From: Daphnia carinata
Taxonomy: Eukaryota; Arthropoda; Branchiopoda; Diplostraca; Daphniidae
Assembly (NCBI RefSeq): GCF_022539665.2
Contig: NC_081333.1
Location: 5,454,971-5,518,970 of the forward strand
Direction: 5' to 3'
Length of the DNA stretch: 64,000 bases
Below, in pieces: positions 11,593 to 24,020 of this stretch. Below the pieces are notes generated by a model. It searched no databases. It saw only the letters and a program-made list of their open reading frames with translations, and was not told where the DNA came from. The translations under genes were made by a program, and so were the position numbers. Each line of letters starts with the position of its first letter. Position 1 is the first letter of the stretch.

Positions 11593-12830
11593 AATGGGCT
11601 AAGCTTTTACTTGAATCTGCGGCCTGTTGCCCTTTTCGACGACATGACTGTTGAAGAAGGATTTCCATCTAACCCTTTGCTTCCGCTGATGCCCGAGCAT
11701 AGAACTAAGTATGAAAGTAATTCTTAGTGGAAATTTCAAATGCTTTGTCGATCCAACTTGTTGTTCACTGGGTAGTCTCTAGGCATCCTGGTTGCTTTTA
11801 GGTGCTGTACATTGATGAGAGATCGGTTGAATTGAAATTCTATGCAAGATAATCAGTTTTGAAAGGTTAAGCGACGGAGCAAGTTCCAAATTTGAATGGT
11901 AATATAAATTTTAATAAAATTTAATGCACCCGTCTAGAATAGCGATAACCAGAACCAAGTTGCTCCCGCGTTTCGAGGAGGCAATAGGTACATTGGAATT
12001 TTTAAAAATAATCCTTTCTCGTGATTGAGCGTTACATTAGGACCAGGTTTCACATAGGACACTGTCCTGACGAAAATATTCTTTGGGAAGTCAGCTGTTG
12101 GCGATACCGCCCCATCTCCTAGCCAGAACCATTGTAGCTTCAAACCTGTTTGTCTAAAGGTAGTGGAGCAATAACTTGCTTAAAATCAATACAGGGAAAA
12201 TGGTTACTCTAATCTCATTCACCTTGGCTTTTTTTTCAAGTTACTCCAACCAAACTGAGACAACTTGTGTTTGTTGCAGTCTCCATTCCAGTTATTCTCA
12301 TCCCCCATTTTTCTAATAGGGAATCTTTTCTAAGGAAATAATAATATTCGATTCAATGAATAGCATTTTGCAATAGAATTTTGTGGAGACAGATATTAAG
12401 GGATTTGAAATTCCACCTTACGAAAACGTACGTAACAATGGTTTTTCATCTGGATCGAGTCTTATTCGTTGAGCGCAGCGTCCATCATTAGGATTTCTGG
12501 GCTCCTCTCTATTTCTTCGATCTCAGTGTGTTTTTTTAAGGTCAATAGGTAACTGCTTTTTTCAGCAAAGCCGTTTTCAAAGACAAGTTTCGCCACAGAC
12601 ATATCTCCAAATCTGTTTATACTAGTGCGTGACTACTCGATAGTGTACTTGATGCTAGAAGTGGTGTCACAATACAGTAACCTTCTATCTTGCTGGAAAC
12701 AGTTGCTTGAATTCGCTTGATTGAATATGCTGGTAACTCTTGACGATCTCTTGAAACCAGCCGACTTTTCTTAACTTCTTCTGCTTGAAGAGGAGATATT
12801 TTTGCAAGTGGTTATTTCCCAGTCGTGAAC
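11593..12830. other. Non-coding stretch
   Basis: I see no gene. Scattered ORFs are below 75 codons and show no domain. The right part probably belongs to the decayed gypsy pol that becomes readable from 12830. Confidence 0.4.
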
Positions 12831-13200
12831 GACAATTCTTCTGATTTGAAGTCTATTTGAATGGCTCGAAATTGCTGTAGGAAATCATTTCCCAATAGAA
12901 GCTCAAAACCTGGCACACTATGACTATTGCGTTTTCTGTAATAGTTTTGCCTCTGTGAGTTACCACAATATCCAACGTACTCTAGGGTGACTGAGTATGA
13001 CCCTTTGCAAGAGGAATCTTCGGTTCATTCAGAGGTTTCTTGACGAACCTTGTTTTTTCAATAATTCGTCCCTCACTGGATGCTGCAATCTCGTTAGCAG
13101 GCAGCGTGGTCGACAAGCCACTAGATGGGTGCAGTCGTCTACATGGATCCCGAGGATAACTAGGTAGGCGCGAGTTACTCTTTTTCTGGATCAACTATCA
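12830..13200 (-). pseudogene. Ty3/gypsy-like aspartic protease C-terminal relic
   Basis: On the minus strand, 12830-12930 encodes PGFELLLGNDFLQQ followed by FRAIQIDFKSEELSF. This matches the usual C-terminal flap and strand of retrotransposon proteases (consensus D-hLLGNDhLxxh...hDhxxxxL). Just upstream, 12982-13194 stays open and could be the linker or an N-terminal protease part in a shifted frame. The catalytic DSGA/DTGA box is not seen. At least one frameshift separates the pieces. A BEL-type origin is less likely but not excluded. Confidence 0.6.
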
Positions 13201-13511
13201 CTTAGGCAGCGCTGATTCGTTAACAACGGGCTGCATCTCTACCCTTTGTCATAATGGACTTAACTTGGTTTTTAATAATTTGTATTAAAACTGAAGAAAC
13301 ATAATACAATACAAAATGGAAGGGTATTTACGGCTTTTACTTAAATTTTCTGCATAAATGTGGAGAGAGTAAGAGAACTCAGGAAAAACTAGACAGGAAT
13401 GAATATATAATACCTAAAAAGGAAACGGCTAATCGAAAATGAATCGTTGTAATGAAGTGAAAATAGTGAGGAATGCGAGCAGTGTCTGTTCGGCTTACTT
13501 TTGGTTCCACC

Positions 13512-14120
13512 TATCTGACCAGAGATAAGGAGATGGAACACGGAATAGGGAAAGCCGCCATGACAGATTTCGGCACTCCATCTAGCGGCTAATTCCCTCC
13601 TTTTCTCATTAGCAGACGAATTCCCTGCAAACAAGCATTGTTACAGGCGGCTGATTTGAAATGGTCACGGAGAGTTAGACAATGCGCCAGTTAATAACAC
13701 ACAAAAGAAAGTTTCATGACTAAAAGTAAATTGTAACTACTACTATAACAACTTGTAAACTGAGCCTGGGTATTTTGCAGTATAAAATTTGATAATAAGC
13801 TAACAGGTTCCCTGGAAACAATTCAATGGAAACTGGAATGGAAGGTACTTGTAAGCCAAAAATTCCAGAAAATCGACCCCTTTTGATTCTCCGAGTTTTC
13901 AATGCCCTCCGAGTCACAGAACTTTCTTTGTGTGTTTTTATCTGGCGAAATGTCCGACTTTCCTTTCCCATATTCAAATTACCGCCTGTCAGGTTGGTTC
14001 CTTGCAGGGAATTCGTCTGCTAATGATGAAGAGAGGGAATTAGCCGCTAGATGCTGCCCAAAAAAGTGTCATGGCGGCTTTAACACGGTCGTGTCCCATC
14101 TCCTTATCTCTGTATCTGAC
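13512..14120. mobile_element. hAT-like MITE with long TIRs and perfect 8-bp TSD
   Basis: The element spans 13520-14112. It starts CAGAGATAAGGAGATGG and ends with the complement CCATCTCCTTATCTCTG. The inverted similarity continues inward for about 110 bp. The flanks are identical octamers, TATCTGAC at 13512-13519 and 14113-14120, which is an intact 8-bp TSD. An 8-bp TSD with CAGAG termini points to the hAT superfamily. There is no transposase ORF. Related copies lie at 35343-35690 (short, diverged) and 58131-58546 (left end missing). Confidence 0.93.
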
Positions 14121-14379
14121 TTGAATTTAGCTGACTACAGTCGGAACTCTTTATTCCATGTCATCATGAAATGGCCAAATCTCTACGACGAAAGCGGAAG
14201 CGTACCTATCATCATGTTTAATATAAAGAGGTTTATCGATTTTCTCCAGTCTTCCACCTACAACATAGTAAAGTAACCAATGTTTCGCTAGACCATCCAG
14301 CGCAGGCACTCCTGATTCATATGTGTCCAGATCAAGGTTTATATAAAATTTTATTTCCGTTTGAATCATGTTGATGTTA

Positions 14380-16484
14380 GGCCCGAATAAAGATGCATAT
14401 TTTCATAGCATAAAAAATTAAACGGAACTATTTAAATAAATGTTCTTATCTTCATCAAAACGTTTAATTTTTTCCTATCAAACCATTTTGCTGCATACCC
14501 TACCAGATAGTAGGAGTTCATACTTTTTTCTTGCAAGGCGAAATGGAAGACTAATGAAGTGGGAAAATACCACCTTCCACTGGATCAGGATGTGAAAGTA
14601 TCTGCGAAATTCTGCCATTGCTGCCGTTAAAAACCCGCTGCAAATAATTGATTTGTAAATTTTTCCGTTAAGAGAAATAAATTAAATAGGTGAATCTATC
14701 GCTACCTTTGTTTTTGTTTTGTTATTCCAATTTTAGTTTTATGTCTATTATTACCGTAAGTTCTATTAATCACGCCCATTATAGTACACCCACTATCAAG
14801 TCCTCCCTCTTCGTTTCCTTCTCCTTGGTTTTTTGCAGATTTTTTATATTTTTTAAAAGTTCGTTTTCGACTAACCTACTTAACGCTTAGCTATGCCGAA
14901 GAATATGATCTCGTCATCAATTTGTAGCTACGGCTAAGATTACATAACATTCACTTCATCAAATGATCATCTTAATTCGCGATAGTATTGCGTTTAATTC
15001 CCAATAGGAATTACAGTTCGGGAAAACAATACCCACCATCAAACCGTGGCCCATATCAACTGGAATGTCACGTGACTCCTTCATCATCCAGGATTGTTTT
15101 ATTTCGTACTGTTCTTTTGGATCGTCGGTCGCGTACGAGATATGTCACCATGCCAGTCCTAAACAAAACATCTGCCATGATATCAACTTTTTGTTGTTCG
15201 ATGCGGTACGTACCATACGGAATGCAACGTTGAATAATTTCTTGCTTAGTCTTGATGTCTTCCCGAAGTCTTGCTGTCTTGTTGGGTCTGCATGAATTTC
15301 CGTTGCTACTATAATAGATAAGTGTCAAAAGATGAGGTGTTGCATCTCATCGTCGGTATTACTAAAACTCATCAGCGAATAGTTTGGCCGGGCTCAAAAT
15401 ATGGTTGATTCTGATAAATGATCAGTATTAAGGAATCTAATTTAGAAACCACAATGACTTCAACCAAGTGACATACTCCACAAGTAAAGTATACACTGTC
15501 AAATGTCTTCCATCAAATATGACAGGAACCTGGTGAACAAGTATCAGTGTTAACCCAAAACTACAAGCATTCAAATTTTGTACAATGCTAACAATGGTAT
15601 TGCAAGGAGCCCATTATTTTCTGATTTCTTGACACCACCAGAGTTGCAGCATTAGCTTCCAGTGGCTTATCATATCTCCTAATTTTTTTTTTAGTTTGAA
15701 TGGGTATGTTTGTCATCACGTTTGACTGTTCTTCCATTTCATTATTTATTATTCTTCCTACTTGATCTTTATATCTATCGTATCGTTACATATTAATTTG
15801 TCCGGTTAACTTAATTCATATGTAATACCTGTAAGGCAAATAATTGTAATGAAATCTAAACCTTTTGCCTAGCGTTTTTTCTCGGATGTTCGAAGCAAAG
15901 GACCACTAAAGTATTGTTTTTCTGTTATATGTTTTAACGAAGATGTCTACCCTGTTGAAATTCATAATTAATAAAAACTGCGAATGATAAGCAGACGATA
16001 TACCTGGGAAATCCATCTTAACTGAATGAAACTTGCTTGGCTTCCCGGTATTATTGTTTACTGTTTTTTATCCGTTAAGTTGGGGAAAGTAAAGCTGAGA
16101 ATGCAAAACATCTTTGCACAAAAATATTCTACTTGGCGAGATCTTCTGTAATACTGTCAATCTTTTTTCTACATGATGATGAGCACATACGATCGCCTAC
16201 CTTTTCATTTCTGTTCAGAAGACCGAATGCAATGAGTATAGTACCAAAGGACAATTTATTCCCCGTATGCATCTTTTACTATTTTTGATAAAGATGGAAT
16301 GAAAAATAATTCACAGAAAAACTTCTTGTTACATTCAAATCAAATACGTAAAAAGTAGTAATTTTAGCGAAAAGGTGATTATCAGAAAAGTTCGCGCAAG
16401 TTTCACTTGTGTTTAGAAAGCTTGATGGGATCTCTGTAGTTCGTATAGGCAATTCGTTTCCCGCTTATCATGTTTTACTTTTTG
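14380..16484. other. Non-coding stretch with one uncharacterised ORF
   Basis: No recognisable gene. A minus-strand ORF at 15068-15328 (86 codons, basic, with DRRSKRTVRNK near its end) has fairly protein-like composition and could be an eroded exon or transposon fragment. The opposite strand is also open there. I cannot assign a family. The remainder is AT-rich with no clear repeat. Confidence 0.35.
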
Positions 16485-17265
16485 ACTTAGGGGAGAGTGG
16501 AGTCTGTTGTGGCACGTTTTGTTTTTAGGCTATAACTTCGATAAAAATTACTCGATTTTTCTTTTTGATTGTGTTAACATTTTTCTGCTTCTTCTTGTAC
16601 CTCCACGTTTTTTTCCTGATTTTAAAAAGAAATTATGTGCCTTTTACAGGTTTTTAAAATTTTGCGGAAGGAGCCTGTGCTGTTGGGTGAACTGGGACAC
16701 CAGGGTGGGTGCCATGGGACATCCTCAGCTTATAAGTATAAAATTCATTTAGCAAATTGTAGAAAATCAGTAGGATTCTACTAAATAAACTCTTTATCTC
16801 AGAAGCGTTTTAATTGTTATTCAAATGTAAATAAATAATTTTCCTAATAGCATATAAAATTCCTTATTAACAGATAGTGAAAAATGAATGGGCTGGGCTT
16901 AGGAACTGATTACTAAAATCGATTATTGGTTGCTAAAGGTTTGTGAAAACAACACATCGGCTACGTGAGTAATGTTAAATACTTTAAAGAAATTTTGTTT
17001 ACGACAATGGTTTCAATAACAGGTAATTTTTAAAAGCGAAAAACGATAAACAGCGGCAAAAATTTTAGGAAAAAAATATTGTTATTCTTTTTCCTCAACA
17101 AATTCTGTCGTTTTTGACATAATCGTTGTAAACTTTTACCCTAAACAGAAAACATGTAGACATATACTGTGTAATTTTTTTTAAATTTTAAATCAATATT
17201 TACTATTTTTCCCCCTGCTCTCCCACTTTAACCACTATTCCGGCTCAGCTCACCGTCCCCTAACT
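16485..17265. mobile_element. TIR element with 3-bp TSD
   Basis: The element spans 16488-17262. The left end begins TAGGGGAGAGTGG and the right end finishes with CCGTCCCCTA, so the perfect terminal match is short (TAGGGGA). The trinucleotide ACT flanks both ends (16485-16487 and 17263-17265). A second complementary patch sits inside, with CTCTCCCAC at 17219-17227 pairing with the left GGGAGAGTGG. There is no transposase. A 3-bp TSD occurs in PIF/Harbinger and CACTA groups, but I cannot decide between them. The TAGGGGAGA start resembles the termini of the 10.6/30.2-kb family. Confidence 0.6.
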
Positions 17266-18420
17266 ATATTTTTAGCCATTCTATAAAAAACAACATGATC
17301 TTCATAGAATTTTGGAACAGTATGCAGTCTGGCGTTTCATAATGAAAAGTTTTCTGTTACAATAAATAGTCACACATTTATATTTGTCGTTTTCCGTATT
17401 TCATTCAGTTGACGTCATGGCTAGATAAGTGCGAATTTCCTCATACTCCAAAATATTGTGAGAATAAACATTGTTGATATTTCTTTTACTTATTAACTAA
17501 ACAATATACGGCTAAGTTTCTCTATAGGATGGAATTTATTGAATCGCATATTTTAAAAGCCGAAAAATAAAATTCGTCATCCAAGATTGGCTGTACATCA
17601 TAAATATTTTTATCCACTTCATCAAAGCCGTTCTCATCCACGGTGTCCTCTTTATGATCCTTATCGCTTTCATTGCTTATCCCATTCACGGCTTGCATCG
17701 CTATGACTGCGCGTATCACCATCATTAATACTTTCCTCATCATCATCGTTAAACTTGCAGAAGGCACCTAATTTTTTTTTTAAATATAAGTGATGGATCC
17801 TGTGAAATTCCTCCTAAACTTTTTCCCACATCACATTGTCACTGCTGCAATGTATGTATCTCCTACGATAAAAAAAACCACTTTCCCATCGCTCAACTGG
17901 TCCATTTTCGTTCGATTTAAGAGTCTTCTGTATTTCTCCCTATAGTTGTTTTGTTTTGCTACCGAAATGTTTACATGAATTTTTCGTTTCAGTTAACAGA
18001 AGTGGCAGCTCTTCGACAACCGTTTTACAGAGCTTCCAGCAGTCTACTTCCAGCAGTCTACTATGAAGTAGTTCTTTCTGAAAGACACTATAGAAAACTA
18101 GAAACTGTAATTGGAATAAAAAATAATCAATTACTACGTTCATATGGGGGTTCCCATGGAAAAGCACCCTCACTCACATCTTTCAACGACAGCTTTTTCT
18201 GGTCTGCAAGTAAGCTCGCCTTTATTACTGCCAAATGCTATTCAGCTTTTATTTCTTCCTTTTTCAACTGCTATCTGAAATGCGCCCTTTGCTTCCATGA
18301 ATGGCAAAAGTACAGGTGCAGTGAATTTGAACCGCTATGTGTGTGTAAAAGTATCTTTTGCACTCGAGATTTCCCTTTGTATTTTTTCGAGAATTCCCTT
18401 CAACCAATCAACTTCAATGA
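17266..18420. other. Stretch with one long ORF of unknown meaning
   Basis: The + strand ORF at 17951-18589 (212 codons) is the longest in the left half. Its last 50 or so codons run into the LINE gag described next. The first 150 are Phe/Cys/Tyr-rich with no domain, so I treat the opening part as non-coding or 5' flank of the LINE. The region left of 17950 shows nothing recognisable. Confidence 0.35.
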
Positions 18421-18429
18421 ATTAACTTT

Positions 18430-20892
18430 CAGCGAGATGGAAAAATGGACAACCTCGCTCACGACAAGTTTAAGACAAATAGCAGATTGCCGCATCGGGA
18501 GCAACGCTATTATCACCATCTATCCAAAGCAGCAAGGCCTCCTATTAAACCTAAACAAAGTGGGGGGGGGGGTGGAATTACAAGAGTAACCACTTCAAAA
18601 AATGAAATGACCTGCTAAACAACCAAGGTGTATTAAAAGCCGAAAGTTTTCGAAAGAGACACACAGACGGAACATTTGGGGACACCTCGGCAGTGCTCTT
18701 CACCAACAATTCCTATGAACTCCCACCAGAAGTGAAATTAGCAGGCAGAGTCTTCGTCCAGAAAAAAACAAAAACCAGACCGTACCAATGTACAAACTGC
18801 TTGGCCCTTGGACACAGGGAAAGAAACTACAATGCAAACCGAAGATGAAAAAGATGCGGCATGGGCCACTACCAATTGCCAATGTGCACAAAGGAAAAAA
18901 ATGCACGAATTGCGCGAACACCGATCACGAGGTAGACGACTCCAGGTGCCCATCAATCATTACAAGGATCTTAATCTTGGAAAAAGCAAGAAAAAAAATA
19001 TTCCGTTCCATGTGGCTGCAAAAATAGTATAAAAAGAAATTGAACTAAACGCAAAAATCCTCCAAATCCTCCAAACCATCATCATCGCAAAGTACAACAG
19101 CAAAACAGCAAACATGGAAACGAGAATTAAAAACCTAGAAAATGAACTAGACGAAGTTAAAATCGACATAAAACAACTACAAGAAATACGAAAAAAGGTC
19201 AAAAAGAAGAGCAGCAGCACCTGGAGGAAATAAAGAATATGCTGCTTAATATGCAAAACCTACACAAATGCAACATTCTACCAAGGCAAAGACAAAATGG
19301 CAAAATAGAGAGCTAAAAATGCCAACAGACCAAATGGAACGCATGGAAGAGTCCGACTTCGACGAGGTCATGCATGTCAGTTCGCTACCATACACAACGA
19401 CCAACTTCCTAACACTACCAGATAATAGCCTGGAAACGCAAGATCCCCACGGGATTACACAACCCGGTGAAAACTACCAGAGAGGGTGGAAAGATGGAAA
19501 GGATCTTCTCACAAGCAAAAATGTCTTGCACCTGACAAACTGAGCCTCATCTAGTGGAACGCGAACGGACTACGCAACAGCAAAAAAGATATACTAGCAT
19601 GAAAGTTACATGAACTGAACCCAGATGCAGTGCTACTTAGCGAAACCCTGCTTGTAAAAAAATACAAAATTTTCAATGAAAAACTATGATGTGCTCAGTA
19701 AAACCAGACTATGAGAACGAGGCGGTGTAGCAATACTGTATCGAAAGAAAATGATCCGTAATAAGATACATACTAACAATTCGGCAAACCTAGGAGCCAT
19801 GGGAGCATCCTTCTCTATTCGCCGCAACACAGCAAGTTCCCCAGATCAACATTTTCTCAGTCTATCGCCCAAAAGGCAACTTGTACTTTATAAAGAAGAT
19901 GGACAGCTAGACCCACACATATAAAAAAAGTGGCATGAAGAAATCCATAGATCCTTGCAGAATATAGAAGAAAAAATTCCAGCCACAAAGATCTACGGAA
20001 AATATACGAAGCTGTCGAAAAAGCGTCAGACAAACACCTTCGACCGCCCAGAGCAGCCACAAGGGCTGAACCAAGGAAACCATGACCATGACAACAAGGG
20101 CTGAACCATGGTGGAACCAAGAGTGCCAAAAAGCACGCAACCTAATCCTAAAGGCCTGGAGAATGTGGAAAACACACAAGCTCTCAGAGCTCAAAACCCT
20201 TCTCAACAAAAAAGCAAACCAAAGAAAAAGCTGGAAGAAGTTCAAAAATTCTCACGTTAAAAAATGCAAAAAAACGTTTGGCAGTTCATGGGCAGAATGA
20301 ACGGGAAGAAAGCGGGAATCAGCACCATAGACTTTCGAACTGGCAACAAAGTAGTCACCACAGGCTCCAAGAAGATCGCAGAAACCTTGGTGAATTACTT
20401 CACGGCAACTGGTGACAGAGCAATGTTCGAACTGCAAACAAAGAGAAAGACATATGATCGGAGGAAATTTCAAGAATACTCGAAACAGAAGATCTGCATC
20501 CACTAGACAGACCCACTACACCCCAAAAATTCTAAAGAGCAATAAGTAATCCCCCAGCCCCAGGAAAAGACTGAGTGACTAACCAAATGATAAGATTAAG
20601 CTGAAGGAATAGTAGGCCTACCTAAACAATGGAAAGAGGCAGTAGTTATTTGCATGTTCAAGAAGAGGAAACCAAAACACTTACCATTATCATACAGACC
20701 CATCTCACTCACGTCATGTATAGGAAAACCAATGGAAAAGATGGTCAATGAACGAATCATATGGTTTCTTGAAAAGCAAAGCTTTATCCCATGGTACCAA
20801 TCTGGATTCAGAAAAACAAGATGCACAGCAGGCAACCTAATCAGATTGGAAACAGAAATTAAACAGGGCTTCTCGAAAAACCAAAATACTTC
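18430..20892 (+). pseudogene. Degraded non-LTR retrotransposon (Jockey/I-type LINE)
   Basis: Pieces appear in the order expected of a LINE. ORF1 (gag) gives NNSYELPPEVKLAGRVFV at about 18700 and zinc knuckles (YQCTNCLALGHRE at about 18785; CTNCANTDHEVDDSRCP at about 18900-18953). ORF2 begins near 19540 with the endonuclease start (LSLI, stop, WNANGLRNSKKD, then DAVLLSETLL) and an RGGVAILYRKK block near 19713. The pre-RT PWWNQECQKAR motif is at 20110. The RT gives YRPISLTSCIGKPMEKMV and WYQSGFRKTRCTAGNLIRL at 20690-20850. Multiple frameshifts and stops and a large loss of endonuclease sequence make it dead. It is cut off at 20893 by a TIR element. Confidence 0.9.
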
Positions 20893-21110
20893 CCAGACGG
20901 CTCAAAACATACCGTGGGAGCTGCTGTGCAGTATTTCTGTGGGAGTGACGAGACATCCTAAGGAATGCCTATAATCATCTATAAATGGATCCTTGTCAGC
21001 TCCCGGTGTCACTCCTGACAAACTCCATTTGAGCCCCCGCCTCCGCAACCCTTCCAGAAACCACTTATATGAATTTTGTCTTCACCCCTTTATTTCGAAA
21101 TATTATTTTG
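20893..21110 (-). mobile_element. Partial copy of the CCCAGACGGC TIR element
   Basis: CCCAGACGGC at 20893 and about 200 bp after it match the complement of 40380-40596, the right end of the complete element at 39364-40596. Shared words include GGAATGCCTATAAT, CACTCCTGACAAACTCCAT and CCTTCCAGAAACC. The element interrupts the LINE reverse transcriptase. The far end is not recognised, so the copy is truncated or diverged. Confidence 0.8.
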
Positions 21111-22130
21111 CATGCTACCCTCTATAAGAAATAACCATAAACAAATCCAGCATTTTCAACTGTTTTTTTATTCGCCAAATTTGTATATAAATCTTTTAAA
21201 CAATAAATATTGCAAGTTGAATTTTTTTTATGTTTATATTCTTATCTTGCCAGGATTAGCACACAGTAACAAACCTATTCAAAATTAACATAGTTGAATT
21301 AGACATTTGGATGAAAAACTTATTCATGTTACTTTTTCGATCACGAATTCGATTTTGGCCTCTTCGGTCGCATGTCTCCTGAGAATATCGAAACCATTCG
21401 CGAATATAAAATTGAATATGGTCATCCAATTTTTTTTTCAATCTGAAGACGGGTATGTACCAGTTTTTGTGAATAAATTTTGATTAAGGGTAGTAGTGTA
21501 TGTGTATAAAATTCCGTACTAAATATGGCAGTATTTATGTTTTATAGCTCGTTGAAACTTTTTTTGCCTTTTTTCTAATTTTTTCCAGTCCACGTGAATG
21601 AAGCGCAGATTTGATCTGTGAAAATTTTCCCCATGATCCCATAAACCATATCACTGAGAGATCTTCCCCCTCTTCTTAATAACACCTGCATCTAAAAATT
21701 ATTTTCCAATTTATAAAAAAAATAACAACTTTTTATAACTTTTTACATGTATACTTACAAGTTTTTGCAGCATAGAACACACTTCCAATGCTTTTTCTAG
21801 TTCTTTCCCTTCTCCAATACTTTCCAGTGGCAAAGCAAAAATTTCTTCCGGACAATCGGCTTCTTCCACGTTGCAAACACAACCAATCAGTCTTTCAGCC
21901 TCCAGGCCGTCGATTTTTTTTCATTAATTGTTTCATCAGAATTTTCACAAATTCAAGGGACCTGTTCGTGTAAGACTTAAGTTCTAAAAAGGTAAAAACG
22001 TTTATATTAAATTTAAAAATGATTCTAATTCAATCATTATATGTTGTTGTGACCAAACTTACGATGTTCCTTTTACAGCCTGTTGAGGAGTTTGTAGTGC
22101 GTTTGAGGAGCGGGTATCCAGCTGCATAGA
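21111..22130. other. Non-coding stretch
   Basis: AT-rich with poly-T runs. I see nothing I can identify. Confidence 0.5.
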
Positions 22131-22309
22131 GACAGTGGTACCCCCCGTCACAAGTACCTAGAGGTTTTGACGACCAACCCGAAAAAACGACAGACCTACC
22201 CCGACAGACCTACCGTTACAGAAAGCGTTACCGAAATCATTTCCTGTTAGACCTACCCCGACATACCAACCCATGAAAAGAAACTGAATAATGCTTCAGT
22301 CACAACTAC

Positions 22310-22690
22310 CCCGTTAATAATTTATTTTTAAAAAGCCGTTTCATCTACCCATTTGTTTTACTGATAGCGGCAAGCCTACCCCTTCGCTGAACACTAATCG
22401 ACATGTGTACTTCTCGGATTAATACAGTCCGACATATCTACCCGTTCGATTAATACAGTCCGACACACCTACCCCTTTGATTAATACAGTCCGACATACC
22501 TTCTTTTTCGATTAATGCAGTCCGATATACCAACTCCTTCGCAGGAAATTGACCGACACACCTACCCTTCCTTTAATACACCCCGACACCACCTCTTCGT
22601 ATAAAACTGTCCGACATTCCTACCCCTTCGTATTAAGTATCCGACTTACCTACCTCTTCGTTTAATAGAGCCCGACGCACCTACTTCTTT
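22310..22690. repeat. 31-bp minisatellite
   Basis: The unit is roughly CGATTAATACAGTCCGACA followed by a CCTACCCCTT block. GTCCGAC starts at about 22427, 22458 and 22489, giving a 31-bp period. Further copies to the right (to about 22680) and to the left (from about 22140, much decayed) keep the CCGACA and CTACCCC words but vary in length. I estimate 8-11 recognisable units. The pyrimidine-rich strand is the + strand. No ORF persists through it. Confidence 0.88.
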
Positions 22691-22699
22691 GTTACAGGA

Positions 22700-23830
22700 C
22701 TTTCTAAAAATGTATTTAGACTGGCTTTAGTCTACCTCTGATAAGCAGCATCCATTTTTTATCTTTTTGCTCGTAAGAAGATAAGATGAGGAGACAAGAT
22801 GATTCCGCTTACCCTACTGTTTGCATTATTTATACAGCTTTAACATTTTTATAATACTATGAAGTAGATTACAAATATTCAATGAAGAATTTTCCTATCT
22901 AGTTTCTATTCTGGTCACCGTCTAGATACTGCAGTTTATTGCTTCGAAACATTAAATATTAATGACCTAATTTTTCTGTTTCTACTAGCCTATACTACTC
23001 TAGCCTATAGAAGGCGGAAGAGGCAAAGAAGGTAGAGGAGGTGATGGGGACTCCTCCTGTTGTCGAATGTTTGTTTCCCTTTCCTGGCATTCCTAAGACT
23101 TCTTTTATTCCTTTCTGAATTTGTTGTCGAAATGTCTTCCATCTCTAAAGCCGACTTGCATTACGCTTTTCTTCTTGCATTATCAGAGCTACAAATTATT
23201 TTAAACAAAAAGCAACAACAAACAAATTTTGAAAAAAATCAATAAGGATTGGAAAATAGGTTTGCAATGTAATCTAAAGACGAAACCCATACCGAAGCCT
23301 TTCCTAACACGGACTGGATGTTTTCCCATTTTCCCCTATATGACTCGTACCCTAATTCTATGAATTCTTTTAAATCATTGTATTTGGGGGCCACAAACAG
23401 ACTTTGCCGTCAAACCATGAAATGAATACCGTTGCAACCCGTGGGTCGTTTTTACCTTCCAATATCAGAAAATTCTCCCCAAAGAAACAAATACTGGATT
23501 TTGGACTGGTAAAAGTAACCTACCATTCATAATTATATCCATCTTATAACTACTGTGCTTACGTTTTTTAATTAGTTTCAATTTTCGAAATTTTTATTTA
23601 TAAGAACTACTTGAATCGAAAGAACAAAAAAAACCAGGTAAAGTTGCGGCTCCGCGGGGCCACCGGAACCATTGATCCAGCTGGATTATCTCCTAAGCAT
23701 TCCTTTAGTCACGGTAAGCTTTGTTTTAGTCGGCTTGACTGTGTACCATCATCCCGATCGCCCGAACGTCCATCTACCACCTCCAGCGCCAGGGGCGAGC
23801 AGACCGCCATCCTGACCACCCAGAGTTTTG
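22700..23830. other. Non-coding stretch
   Basis: I see no gene. A GC-richer island at 23640-23830 is open for 74 codons (23611-23835) but carries no domain, and it may be the body of the SINE-like repeat that follows. Confidence 0.4.
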
Positions 23831-23839
23831 CATGACTGT

Positions 23840-24020
23840 ATTCCGCCAAATCATGTTTCCATGAACGCCAAGGAAAAACTTCAGCACTTTATTTCAAGGT
23901 ACCGAGTACCCGACGCGGGGATTGAACCCTAGGTTGGTTTGTGGAAGAGTATCGTAATCAAATTTGCTACGTAGTAGCCTACTCTTCGATTGAAACCACT
24001 TACGAAGTTCCTAGCCTGTA
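23840..24020 (-). repeat. Possible tRNA-derived SINE fragment
   Basis: On the minus strand, GGTTCAATCCC (23918-23928) fits the pol III B box and is followed by CGCGTCGGG. About 40-55 bp upstream, the tract around TAGCAAATTTGATTACG resembles the A-box-to-anticodon part of tRNA-derived SINE heads, but a clean A box is not visible. No cloverleaf of a functional tRNA can be drawn. A chance B box is the alternative. Confidence 0.4.

Noticed and set aside
22140-22690. CRISPR-like array
   Set aside because: The repeats are contiguous 31-bp units without unique spacers, and the genome is eukaryotic. It is a minisatellite.
23918-23928. Functional tRNA gene on the minus strand
   Set aside because: A B box is present but no A box at tRNA spacing and no acceptor-stem pairing, so at most a SINE fragment.
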